Source: Candidatus Colimonas fimequi (GTDB lineage Bacteria; Bacillota; Clostridia; Peptostreptococcales; Anaerovoracaceae). Taken from it: a stretch of DNA of 24,101 bases. Of this stretch, positions 13,605-20,135 are shown in pieces (the stretch's first letter is position 1; the number at the start of each line of letters is the position of its first letter). Below the pieces are notes generated by a model that had not been told where the DNA came from, did not search any database, and saw only the letters and a program-made list of their open reading frames with translations. Location of the stretch: the NCBI GenBank assembly GCA_018065295.1, contig JAGHTQ010000018.1, positions 1 to 24,101 of the forward strand, written 5' to 3'. Made by a program: the position numbers and the translations under genes.

Positions 13605-15263
13605 TTACTTGTTTGTATTTTGTAACTGTCCGCCGATTTGTGCATACCACTTCTGACGCACACACATAGCGTCAAGAAGTGCAGCCATTCCATCGACGTG
13701 CGCCGTAGGTTTAACCTTTATCAGTTTCCCGCGGCCTCGTTCCGTGTTCATCTTGATGGCACTGTTTAAAAAGTGAATTTTAAGCAGGTCATTATTGCCT
13801 ATGTATATGCGCCCGTCCTTCATGAGTCCCTCGGTCTCGCATATTACTGGGTATAGATTGTCACCCTGGTAAACATCGTCACACTGGAAGCCGAACGCCT
13901 TCAGGTCCTGAATAAGATACTGCGCTGAGTATCTGTCGTATCCGACTTGCAGCGGGAGTATTTTGTAGTCTGTTACCAGTGACTTGATCCAGCGCGCACA
14001 GTCCTCATAGTTCACGAAGTTTTCGCCTGACAGTTCTATCAGGCCGCGCTGTATGTATATTCGATATGGAACGCCGTCGCGTTCTGTTGCTTCGTCAATC
14101 TTCTCAGCTGGCAGCCAAAACTTGCTGAACACGTTCAGCCTGCCGTCCTTCTCAATAACTACGCACGCGCTTGTCAGGTCGGTAGTCTGTGACAGGTCAA
14201 TGCCGCATACTGCATAATGGTCTCTAAAATCATTTAGATCTAAATCAGGACCTATGCATTTCTGCACTGTCTGAGTTGATAGCCATGCCTGGGAGCTATT
14301 CTGCTTAATGTTGCAGTACTTGGTTATGAATTCCGCCTTCTTTGACAGTGATCCTTCTGCGACTGCGATCTCTTCCAGCAGGTAGTTTATTGTTGTGGAT
14401 ACTCCGAGATTTGGGTTTGACTTCTGCAGCTCGTTTATATCGTTCCATTTCTCGACGTCGTCAATCATGTACAGGAACGGCGCCAGCCTGGTCTCTTTAG
14501 AATCTCCCAGGATTACACGCGTCGCTCTCTTCATGAGTTCGTCGTATATGCTTTCGTTTTCGTAGCCTGCTGTTGATATGTTGATCAGGAGCGGCTGCCT
14601 ACGTGCACCGAATGAAGACTTCAGTACTTCGTAGAATTTCAGACCTGCGTCGCCTCTCCAGGATGCTACCTCGTCAGCTATGCAGCATGATATGTTGAGT
14701 CCGTCTGACTTGTTAGCGTTGAACGCTATAGGCTGCGCTGAGCTGTTTGTGCTCTCAATGTATACGTCTGTGCGCCGCTTCAGCGCCAGCTCGTCAAGTT
14801 CAGGCTCCTGCTTGATCATTTGGTAAAATGCGTCATAGCATAGATTTGCCTGCTGCAGCTTAGGAGCTGCGAAGTATATCCTTGCGCCGTATTCTCCGTC
14901 GACAAATGTCATGTATTCAGCGATTGCTGAGGCGAATAACGTCTTGCCGTTTTTTCTGCCTATTACAATTAGGATCTCCCTGAACTGTCGCAGTCCCTGG
15001 TCGTCTACTATTCCGAATACTACCGCCACTATAGCCTTCTGCCATAGTTCCAGCTTCAGGCGCTCAGGTGCCAGCGCGCCCTCATGGTGATGCGCAAAGC
15101 CTTCCATGAACTTGATCGCTTTATTGGCCTTCTTTGCGTCATAAAAAAAAGACTTGTTTTCAAGTCCCTTGATTATGTATTCATACCAGGCTATGATCCA
15201 TTTTCCTACGACTATGCTGCCGTCCTGAATCTTCTGATAGTACTCAAATATATAGTTATTCAT
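13605..15263 (-). CDS. terL: Terminase large subunit
   Basis: A 552-residue packaging motor. The ATPase part has a Walker A-like GRKNGKT at residues 102-108 and Walker B CCIADE with Asp197/Glu198. The C-terminal nuclease part shows the first acidic residue in CGIDLSQTTDLTS (Asp356) and a late HVDGMAALLDAM with a further acidic residue. This is the Terminase_1 (HK97/phage BPP-like) family, which hydrolyses ATP to drive DNA into the prohead and cuts the concatemer. The start overlaps terS by 8 bases and the portal gene follows 20 bases later. Full length, no break. Confidence 0.96.
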   Translation of the reverse strand: MNNYIFEYYQKIQDGSIVVGKWIIAWYEYIIKGLENKSFFYDAKKANKAIKFMEGFAHHHEGALAPERLKLELWQKAIVAVVFGIVDDQGLRQFREILIVIGRKNGKTLFASAIAEYMTFVDGEYGARIYFAAPKLQQANLCYDAFYQMIKQEPELDELALKRRTDVYIESTNSSAQPIAFNANKSDGLNISCCIADEVASWRGDAGLKFYEVLKSSFGARRQPLLINISTAGYENESIYDELMKRATRVILGDSKETRLAPFLYMIDDVEKWNDINELQKSNPNLGVSTTINYLLEEIAVAEGSLSKKAEFITKYCNIKQNSSQAWLSTQTVQKCIGPDLDLNDFRDHYAVCGIDLSQTTDLTSACVVIEKDGRLNVFSKFWLPAEKIDEATERDGVPYRIYIQRGLIELSGENFVNYEDCARWIKSLVTDYKILPLQVGYDRYSAQYLIQDLKAFGFQCDDVYQGDNLYPVICETEGLMKDGRIYIGNNDLLKIHFLNSAIKMNTERGRGKLIKVKPTAHVDGMAALLDAMCVRQKWYAQIGGQLQNTNK

Positions 15264-15597
15264 TCATTAACGCCTCGAGTCTTCCGCCTAGTTTCTCAGC
15301 TGGTACCTTCTTGTCTAGTTCTTTCATTACGGCGTTATAGTTCTTGATCATGCTGTTATATGCGCTGACTGTCGCGCTGGCTTTTGTGCCGAATTGCTCC
15401 CTGCCGTTCTTGTATTCGTCAGTCGCGCCTTCCCTGTTAATGTCTACCTGCATATCATCAAGTGAAATCTTCATGAACGCCGCATTTTGAATGAGTCCGT
15501 CCAGAAGCTCCAGCTGTTTAGGTGGTAATTCCGAATATATATTTAAAAGTCGATTGTATTCTCGCTTGATCCGCGTTTCTCGTTTTATCTTTGCCAT
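15256..15597 (-). CDS. terS: Terminase small subunit (P27-like)
   Basis: A 113-residue protein from ATG 15597, which has an AGAGGCGA site; an upstream in-frame ATG at 15657 lacks one. It begins MAKIKRETRIKREYNRLL and has the pattern SELPPKQLELLDGLIQNAAFMKISLDDMQVDINREG followed by EQFGTKASATVSAYNSMIKNYNAVMKELDKKVP. That matches the P27 family of small terminases, which recognise the packaging site and regulate TerL. Its position between an HNH gene and terL is standard for cos-type phages. Confidence 0.9.
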   Translation of the reverse strand: MAKIKRETRIKREYNRLLNIYSELPPKQLELLDGLIQNAAFMKISLDDMQVDINREGATDEYKNGREQFGTKASATVSAYNSMIKNYNAVMKELDKKVPAEKLGGRLEALMNE

Positions 15598-15699
15598 ATT
15601 TTCGCCTCTGCACACCCCTTGCACGCGCTCGAGCAGTATTTCTGAAGTCCCTTGCATCGGTGTCCCTATGGTATGCTCTCGATTTTCGAACGGGGGGAC
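15598..15699. other. Non-coding gap between HNH and terS, candidate cos region
   Basis: About 100 bases without a gene. A GGGGGGACC-containing G tract (about 15691-15700) overlaps the end of the HNH gene. HK97-type phages with HNH next to terS often package from cos sites at this spot, with G-rich cohesive ends. No pair of physical ends is available, so this is a positional suggestion only. Confidence 0.3.
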
Positions 15700-16011
15700 C
15701 TATATGATCACGTTCCCATTTTCATCAATGCTGTAGCGCGATGGTGTCTTGTTCTTATTGTATTCCGCTTCATGTACTGCAGCGTGACAGCTCCTGCATA
15801 GTGCCTGCAGGTTGTCCCAGCCTAGTGCAATGTTCGGGTCATTGATTGTATTCGGTTCGATGTGTACCTTGTGGTGTACTATCTCAGCTGGAACAATCAG
15901 GCCCGCGCTTCTGCACTTCTCGCACAGGTTGCTCTGACTCTTCATGTATGCGTTCCTGGTATTCTTCCAGCGTTTGCTGTTATAGAAACTATATGCGAAG
16001 TCTCTAGCCAT
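15700..16011 (-). CDS. HNH endonuclease of the packaging module
   Basis: A 103-residue protein with a zinc-stabilised HNH fold: CxxC at Cys30/Cys33, VHHKVH with the catalytic His-His pair (46-47), then LQALCRSCHAAVH with Cys72, Cys75 and His76. Small HNH proteins beside terS assist terminase cleavage in HK97-like phages. It is the first gene of the late operon and follows the leader hairpin. AGGA lies 12 bases upstream of its ATG, a weak spacing that may matter for control through the leader structure. Confidence 0.93.
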   Translation of the reverse strand: MARDFAYSFYNSKRWKNTRNAYMKSQSNLCEKCRSAGLIVPAEIVHHKVHIEPNTINDPNIALGWDNLQALCRSCHAAVHEAEYNKNKTPSRYSIDENGNVII

Positions 16012-16026
16012 TGTTTGCTATGTCCT

Positions 16027-16084
16027 GGCAGGCAGTCCACTCAGTAACGGAACGACAATGCTTGAGGCTGTATGACTGCCTGCC
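16027..16084 (-). ncRNA. Late-leader stem-loop with anti-ribosome-site loop
   Basis: GGCAGGCAGTC and GACTGCCTGCC (plus positions 16027-16037 and 16074-16084) form a perfect 11-bp stem with a 36-base loop. On the transcribed (minus) strand the centre of the loop, 16061 to 16049, reads GCATTGTCGTTCC. That is the exact complement of GGAACGACAATGC in the start cassettes of the genes at 8701 and 20122 (13 bases), of 12 bases at 22429, and of 10 bases at 21490. A -10-like TATTAT ends about 5 bases before the stem, so the RNA could begin with it. No T tract follows, so it is probably the 5' end of the late mRNA. Function as antisense is inferred. Confidence 0.5.
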
Positions 16085-16088
16085 TTGT

Positions 16089-16115
16089 ATAATAACTAGG
16101 CCTCAACGTTATTAT
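16089..16115 (-). promoter_or_regulatory. Candidate activator-dependent late promoter
   Basis: On the minus strand TATTAT (plus 16089-16094) fits a -10 box, but no TTGACA-like -35 lies 16-18 bases upstream. Instead an 8-bp inverted repeat, ATAATAAC/GTTATTAT (16089-16096 and 16108-16115), covers it. It sits just after the early terminator and before the first late gene, as expected for a promoter switched on by the ArpU-like protein. Confidence 0.5.
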
Positions 16116-16118
16116 CCC

Positions 16119-16158
16119 GTATAAAACAAAATAGGCGCCGCTTCATTCGGTGCCTATT
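16119..16158 (-). terminator. Early operon terminator
   Basis: On the minus strand AATAGGCACCG and CGGCGCCTATT form an 11-bp stem (one G-T pair) with a 7-base loop, followed by TTGTTTTAT. It lies right after the last early gene (stop at 16177) and separates early from late transcription. Confidence 0.87.
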
Positions 16159-16176
16159 CCACGATACCATTATAGC

Positions 16177-16374
16177 CTATCCGCTTGTGTGATTGTGTGT
16201 GCATTCGTCCATATTCGCTTGCTTGGCTTCTTTTAACTCATAGCATTTATTTAAGTCTATACACGTTCTGATTACTTTCTCGATTGTTTTATAGAATACG
16301 TTAACGTTTGTCTCTACCTGGATACAATACCTGCCTTCGCCTACTTGTGAATTGTATCTAATCATTGGCCTCAT
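16177..16374 (-). CDS. Small hypothetical early protein
   Basis: A 65-residue protein, the last gene of the early operon, overlapping the end of the preceding small gene by 17 bases. It begins MRPMIRYNSQVGEGRYCIQVETN, a beta pattern, then an amphipathic helix (FYKTIEKVIRTCIDLNKCYELKEAK). Two cysteines and a C-terminal CTHNH cluster could bind a metal, but this is weak. Not recognised. Its place next to the late regulator suggests a helper in the early-to-late switch or in replication control. Confidence 0.6.
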   Translation of the reverse strand: MRPMIRYNSQVGEGRYCIQVETNVNVFYKTIEKVIRTCIDLNKCYELKEAKQANMDECTHNHTSG

Positions 16375-16522
16375 TATGCTTCCCTCCCAGCTTCTCTTCT
16401 AGTGCTCCCACTACTATCTCGTAGAACTCAATGCTCTGTGTCATTCTTATGCCGTCACGTTCTACCTGCTTGTAATATTCCAGTTCATGCTTAGCGAATG
16501 CCAGCGCCTGCTTGTCTGTCAT
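16358..16522 (-). CDS. 54-residue hypothetical helical protein
   Basis: A short gene starting MTDKQALAFAKHELEYYKQVERDG and ending LEEKLGGKHNEAND. An AGAGGTGA ribosome site lies at good distance from the ATG. It is strongly helical and charged, with a heptad-like pattern, so it may dimerise or bind a partner protein. It starts 12 bases after the stop of the ArpU-like gene and overlaps the next gene. Family not recognised. Confidence 0.72.
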   Translation of the reverse strand: MTDKQALAFAKHELEYYKQVERDGIRMTQSIEFYEIVVGALEEKLGGKHNEAND

Positions 16523-16534
16523 TTGGTTCACCTC

Positions 16535-16957
16535 TTATTCTTCCAGTCCGTACATGTTTGCGAATGCCTGCAGCGCGTGCTTGTGCATGGCTCTGACATA
16601 ATCAAAGTCATATACCATCTCGACAGCTATCAGCTCAAACTTCTTATACTCCACGTATCGCTTGCATAGTAGTTCGACGTATCTCGCGTCGTTCAGCTGC
16701 AGGATCTGATTCAGTATGCTGTTCTTCGCCTGTATGAATTCCTGTGTATCCTCTACGATTTCCGCCTCCAGGTCTGCATACTGTACTACCTTCTTGCCTA
16801 TCGTGTCGCCGTCCTTGCTGGACTGCACTCGAATTGAATCAGTAGGCTGACTGCTTACTGACTGCGCTCTGTCTTTTAGATCTTCCAGCTGGTCCTTCTT
16901 CTTTTGGATTCTTATGTCCAGCAGCTTAATCTGTCTCAGATATTCCTTACTTGTCAT
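16535..16957 (-). CDS. ArpU/DUF1492-like late transcription regulator
   Basis: A 140-residue protein. The N-terminal half is coiled coil (YLRQIKLLDIRIQKKKDQLEDLKDRAQ, then the VSSQPTDSIRVQSSKDGD linker and a helix). The C-terminal part (NDARYVELLCKRYVEYKKFELIAVEMVYDFDYVRAMHKHALQAF) has a sigma-region-4-like helix-turn-helix. This is the architecture of DUF1492/ArpU/RinA-type proteins, which in Firmicutes phages activate the late operon. Its gene is near the end of the early operon, and the likely target promoter lies about 450 bases downstream. Its start overlaps the rep gene end by 11 bases. Confidence 0.87.
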   Translation of the reverse strand: MTSKEYLRQIKLLDIRIQKKKDQLEDLKDRAQSVSSQPTDSIRVQSSKDGDTIGKKVVQYADLEAEIVEDTQEFIQAKNSILNQILQLNDARYVELLCKRYVEYKKFELIAVEMVYDFDYVRAMHKHALQAFANMYGLEE

Positions 16958-17834
16958 ATACGTCCTCGATTCTGAGCTGTTCCTCGTATTCAGTTATCTT
17001 GTAATATTTCTCAGGCTTCACCTTGTCGCCCTTACTCCACCGCTTCAGTCTTGGTTCTTTGTCCAGGCTGACCATTATGTACTCGCAGCATTCTACTTCG
17101 AGTATTGCGTGATCATAATACTGAACAGTGTCCTGGTCGATGTAGTAGCCTTTGATTGCCTTTGGCTCTTCGCTGACTTCCTTTGACGTGATCAGCTCGC
17201 GCTTTGTCATTGGTGTCACTATGTTTCTGCTGCAGGTATATCTACGCTTGCAAGGGTTATCCGCTTCACGGAATGTTCTTGCGGTTTCCTTCAGCAGGTA
17301 TGCTGCCAGTCTTGAATAGTTTCCTGTCTCGTCCAGCAGCTTAAAGTTTACGTGTCCATACTTCCAGTACTTCTCAATAATGTCCTGGTCAATGTTAGAC
17401 ATTACAACATGATGGTGTATTCTCTTATGCTCATATTCTGTTACTGCTATGTATTTCAGTTCCCTGCCTTCCTTCTTCGCCCAGCGTCTTACATTCTGGA
17501 AGAAGTTCGCCAGCTGTTTCTTTGCTGTGGAAGGAGCAGGCGCATCACCTGAGTAGGTTAATGTCAGGTGATAGTCGCCTTCAACAAAATTAGCATTAAG
17601 CTTGATAGCAAGGTCTCTCTCTGCATTTCTGTCATTTACTTTCTGAACAGCTGCAGCAGTTGGGTTGCACTTTGCTTTACGCTTGCGTCCCTTTGTCTCT
17701 ATTCTCGATGTCGCTTTCTTCTGCACGAAGATAGTCTTCCCTGCTACTGTTGTCTCTCTGTAATACATGCCTGCCCTGACTCCATTATTAATATACTTAT
17801 CAAGTTCTATGCGGCCACTTTTAAGGCCGCCCAT
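16947..17834 (-). CDS. HUH-type rolling-circle replication initiator (Rep)
   Basis: A 295-residue protein with the three motifs of HUH endonucleases in order: motif 1 FVEGDYHLTLTY (residues 83-94); motif 2 HHH within HKRIHHHVVM (140-142), giving the metal-binding His-hydrophobic/any-His pair; and motif 3 YLLKE with Tyr179 and Lys182 as nicking tyrosine and partner lysine. Such proteins cut one strand at an origin, stay attached through the tyrosine and start rolling-circle synthesis. The basic N-terminus (KGRKRKAK) may bind DNA. They are typical of small plasmids and single-stranded DNA phages, which makes one in a tailed double-stranded phage notable. It lies 9 bases after rusA. No helicase domain follows in the protein. 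Confidence 0.87.
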   Translation of the reverse strand: MGGLKSGRIELDKYINNGVRAGMYYRETTVAGKTIFVQKKATSRIETKGRKRKAKCNPTAAAVQKVNDRNAERDLAIKLNANFVEGDYHLTLTYSGDAPAPSTAKKQLANFFQNVRRWAKKEGRELKYIAVTEYEHKRIHHHVVMSNIDQDIIEKYWKYGHVNFKLLDETGNYSRLAAYLLKETARTFREADNPCKRRYTCSRNIVTPMTKRELITSKEVSEEPKAIKGYYIDQDTVQYYDHAILEVECCEYIMVSLDKEPRLKRWSKGDKVKPEKYYKITEYEEQLRIEDVYDK

Positions 17835-17843
17835 TGTTTCCTA

Positions 17844-18278
17844 TTATTCACTTTTTAACAGTGGCATTATTATTACGTCTACGTGTGGCTCGCCGTTTTC
17901 TGCGTACCGCTTCAAGACTGTCATGTTCACGATCTGTTTATCGTCCTTGTATGCCATGCCGTTGAGTGCATCGCATACTACCTTAGCAATGTTATCTGCA
18001 TCTGGTTTCTTCGTTGGGTAAAGTTTGTCGTTGCGAATCCTTTCGCGGTCCTTCTTGCTTGTGCTCTTAGGTATCTCATACCATGCGCGTATGATCACCT
18101 CCAGCGGTTCATCTTCATAGCACTCGCCTTCATGGGCGCGCAGGTAGCACGTCTTGATCAGATTCTCATACAGCACTGTCTTGCTGGGTGTGACGCTTGT
18201 GTGCTTACCCAGGCGCGGATTATAGAATGTTCTCGCTCTAGCCTTACCCTGTGGTGGTCCTGGTATTGTGATTTGCAT
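17844..18278 (-). CDS. rusA: RusA-like Holliday junction resolvase
   Basis: A 144-residue protein with the RusA signature: N-terminal TIPGPPQGKARART, then KPDADNIAKVVCDALNGMAYKDDKQI with the metal-binding acids Asp93 and Asp95 and a DD pair (112-113), plus Lys99. RusA-type enzymes cut branched DNA symmetrically, resolving recombination or replication junctions before packaging. The start overlaps the end of the preceding small gene by 35 bases, and rep follows directly. A shared replication operon with Rep suggests it resolves junctions in concatemers made by the phage. Confidence 0.95.
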   Translation of the reverse strand: MQITIPGPPQGKARARTFYNPRLGKHTSVTPSKTVLYENLIKTCYLRAHEGECYEDEPLEVIIRAWYEIPKSTSKKDRERIRNDKLYPTKKPDADNIAKVVCDALNGMAYKDDKQIVNMTVLKRYAENGEPHVDVIIMPLLKSE

Positions 18279-18477
18279 TTGTATTATCCTCTATTATGTT
18301 TTTAATTGTTATTGAGTCCACTATTGTTTCACGAATGTACATTGAGGTCGCAATTCCGTCGACTATAATCCAGCCGTCTCTTATGTCATAATCGTACGCT
18401 CTTAACCAGCTGCAGGTTCCGTCTGCTTTATGTACACAAACTTCATATAGTTCTGTTAGTCCGTTTTGCGTCTTCAT
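18244..18477 (-). CDS. Small hypothetical early protein
   Basis: A 77-residue protein whose ATG overlaps the stop of the previous gene (ATGA). It begins MKTQNGLTELYEVCVHKADG and shows beta strands (CSWLRAYDYDIRDGWIIVDGI), ending in a polar asparagine/threonine-rich tail. It overlaps rusA by 35 bases at its end, so it is tightly packed in the operon. No motif recognised. The position next to replication genes is the only hint of function. Confidence 0.65.
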   Translation of the reverse strand: MKTQNGLTELYEVCVHKADGTCSWLRAYDYDIRDGWIIVDGIATSMYIRETIVDSITIKNIIEDNTNANHNTRTTTG

Positions 18478-18626
18478 TCGTTATCCCCCTTGATATGTTC
18501 AATTCTTATAGCAAGCTCATTGACTCTTTTTTCCCAGTGCTTAACCTCGGTTATTTTCCCGCTGAAGAAACCTAATACAAATATATCTACAGCCAGGATC
18601 GGGCAGATTATAATTGTGCTATTCAT
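18474..18626 (-). CDS. 50-residue membrane microprotein
   Basis: Begins MNSTIIICPILAVDIFVLGFF, one membrane helix from about residue 4 to 21, followed by a charged amphipathic tail (KHWEKRVNELAIRIEHIKGDNE). A GGAGGT site directly precedes the ATG, and both ends overlap neighbouring genes, as in a translated operon. Single-helix early phage proteins can alter the host membrane or block superinfection, but nothing here proves that. Not recognised. Confidence 0.75.
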   Translation of the reverse strand: MNSTIIICPILAVDIFVLGFFSGKITEVKHWEKRVNELAIRIEHIKGDNE

Positions 18627-18798
18627 TTCTACCTCCATATTCTTCATATCCGTCAGTACCTATATAAATGTATTCTTTGTCAGTTTTGTCTTCTCCGCAG
18701 TTCAGACAGATTCCGTCCTCCTGGGTTACGATTTTATTCACTTCCTTATCCTGATCAGGATAGCAAAGCAGATAGAATATAATCTCTTTTATCCTCAT
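18619..18798 (-). CDS. 59-residue protein with CxxC
   Basis: Begins MRIKEIIFYLLCYPDQDKE and includes GICLNCGEDKTDKEY, a single CxxC that may bind a metal with a partner or form a redox pair. A GAAGGTG ribosome site precedes the ATG. It overlaps the membrane microprotein gene by 8 bases. The first 12 residues are hydrophobic but too short for a clear membrane span. Unknown function. Confidence 0.7.
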   Translation of the reverse strand: MRIKEIIFYLLCYPDQDKEVNKIVTQEDGICLNCGEDKTDKEYIYIGTDGYEEYGGRNE

Positions 18799-18810
18799 GT
18801 GATCACCTTC

Positions 18811-19143
18811 TTACATGAATATCTCGCCCAGCTTGACCTCCATTTCCTTTTCGAACAACGTCCTGGCTTCGAATGGGTTAATGTCTCCAGTCCTGCCTTT
18901 TTCGCAGTATCTGCTTGTACGTTCAACTACAGATTTAACGAAGCGCTTTTTTTCTCCTGGTGTCAGATTAAAGTTCTTCATTTTGCTGTAGCTCAGTTCG
19001 TCTATCACTGCCATTAATACGAACGTCTCGAAATTCGGGAATATAGTCTTTGCTACATACCAGCGAGCTTCCTCGAATGCCTTCTTCCTTATTTCATTTA
19101 CTTGACTTTTTCCTTTGGCCTTCTTTGCTTTAGGTATTGCCAT
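18811..19143 (-). CDS. Hypothetical basic early protein
   Basis: A 110-residue, lysine-rich protein (MAIPKAKKAKGKSQVNEIRKKAFEEARWY) with a helical middle (FPNFETFVLMAVIDELSYSKMKNF), a charged segment PGEKKRFVKSVVERTSRY and a helical C-terminus. The basic N-terminus suggests nucleic-acid binding. An AGGAAGG site lies ahead of its ATG. It sits midway in the early operon, with a 119-base gap before it. I do not recognise the family. Confidence 0.72.
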   Translation of the reverse strand: MAIPKAKKAKGKSQVNEIRKKAFEEARWYVAKTIFPNFETFVLMAVIDELSYSKMKNFNLTPGEKKRFVKSVVERTSRYCEKGRTGDINPFEARTLFEKEMEVKLGEIFM

Positions 19144-19262
19144 TTGTATGTCCTTCCTGTTGTATATAAGGCGCCAGCGTTATAAAGAAAAATACTAACA
19201 AGTATAGTTTTTAGGGCATGTTTATTGCTTTATTTCAACGGAGGCACGCTGACGCTTTATAT

Positions 19263-19598
19263 CTATTTGTATAGTATTGCCTTGCCGCATGAAGCGCAGA
19301 AATTCGGGTTTGTAGATATTACCCTGCTGCAGCCTGGGCACTGTCTGCCTGGCTTCAGCTCTTCAGGTACGTCTCTATGTGCCGCGCTCATTTCGAAGAA
19401 TGCCAGGCGGGTCCTGCTGTCATTTTCTCCGTACAGTTCTCTGAGCTGTTCATGCTGTGCCTTCTTGCCTCTATATATGTTTCTTTTTATCTCTATGATC
19501 TTCAGCTGGTCCATTTGCCAGTTCCTCCCTACTGTGCACGTGTCACAGTCTTCCCAGGGACATGCGTCTCCTGGAACGTTACATATACCAATATTCAT
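19263..19598 (-). CDS. Zinc-ribbon early protein
   Basis: A 111-residue protein. The C-terminus CPGCSRVISTNPNFCASCGKA is a double-CxxC zinc ribbon. The N-terminus has a second cysteine cluster (CNVPGDACPWEDCDTCTVG) that could bind another metal. Between them lies a charged helix (KIIEIKRNIYRGKKAQHEQLRELY). Such proteins often bind nucleic acids or act as adaptors. The gene overlaps the preceding one by 20 bases. Function not recognised. Confidence 0.75.
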   Translation of the reverse strand: MNIGICNVPGDACPWEDCDTCTVGRNWQMDQLKIIEIKRNIYRGKKAQHEQLRELYGENDSRTRLAFFEMSAAHRDVPEELKPGRQCPGCSRVISTNPNFCASCGKAILYK

Positions 19599-19800
19599 TT
19601 GTGTAGCTCTCAGCGGTTACATGCTTGTCCAGAGTTCTGCCATGTGGCAGCACCTTCTCATATGCAGCTATGCGTCTCTCCAGTATTCCTATGTATTCGT
19701 CAACATATGGCCACGGATTAATACGCTTCTGTCTTCTCCAGTGCTGCAGCTCCTTCTTCAGCTCCTTCAGCTTCGCGTTCATGTATTCCTTAGTCAGCAT
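19579..19800 (-). CDS. Small coiled-coil early protein
   Basis: A 73-residue protein, mainly one charged helix (MLTKEYMNAKLKELKKELQHWRRQKRINPWPYVDEY and ILERRIAAYEKVL). The heptad pattern suggests dimerisation. It overlaps genes at both ends (11 and 20 bases), consistent with translational coupling. No family recognised; the same type of short charged protein is common in early regions of Firmicutes phages. Confidence 0.7.
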   Translation of the reverse strand: MLTKEYMNAKLKELKKELQHWRRQKRINPWPYVDEYIGILERRIAAYEKVLPHGRTLDKHVTAESYTNEYWYM

Positions 19801-20122
19801 TATCTTCGCGCTCCATTTCTTCTGACTGGTACAGTACTCTCATACCCAGCTGCATTGCTGTCTCCAGTTCAATGTTTGCGCCGTTGCTGTTCTCCCAGCC
19901 TCGCAGCATGTAGATAGCGTCGCACATTCCCAGTAGTTCTATATCAAGAATCATATATTCCTCAGTCTCCAGCGGTAGCTCGCTGATCACTGCAGGATTG
20001 ACTGGAATGTATCCCAGTAGTGACGCCTCCATCGATGCTGTCGTGAAGTTCCACTTCATCACGTCAGGATCTAGTCCTGTCATTGGTCCTGATATATATA
20101 TTCGTTTTCTTTTTTCTTGCAT
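19790..20122 (-). CDS. DUF4406 / nucleoside deoxyribosyltransferase-like protein
   Basis: A 110-residue protein with the N-terminal YISGPMTGL motif and a later MCDAIYMLRGWENSNGANIELETAMQLGM segment, both diagnostic of DUF4406, a fold related to nucleoside 2-deoxyribosyltransferases. These enzymes swap bases on deoxyribosides, so a nucleotide-pool role is plausible, together with the MazG-like gene upstream. The start uses the repeated cassette AGGAGGAACGACAATG and lies just after the 355-base structured non-coding region. Confidence 0.88.
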   Translation of the reverse strand: MQEKRKRIYISGPMTGLDPDVMKWNFTTASMEASLLGYIPVNPAVISELPLETEEYMILDIELLGMCDAIYMLRGWENSNGANIELETAMQLGMRVLYQSEEMEREDNAD

Positions 20123-20135
20123 TGTCGTTCCTCCT
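20120..20135 (-). promoter_or_regulatory. Repeated start-site cassette before the DUF4406 gene
   Basis: AGGAGGAACGACAATG, identical to the starts at 8699-8714 and 22427-22442. With the following C it gives a 13-base match to the complement of the late-leader loop. Confidence 0.8.

Noticed and set aside
16049..16061. GGAACGACAATGC on the plus strand as the start of a plus-strand gene
   Set aside because: The ATG opens only a five-codon frame ending in TGA, with no AGGAGG upstream.
16027..16084. The 11-bp leader stem as an intrinsic terminator
   Set aside because: The loop is 36 bases and no T tract follows on either strand; the true terminator is at 16119-16158.
19144..19262. A gene or promoter in the 119-base gap
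   Set aside because: No frame with a start and ribosome site; a weak TATATA lacks a good -35. AAGCGTCAGCGT and ACGCTGGCGCCTT are only an imperfect inverted repeat.
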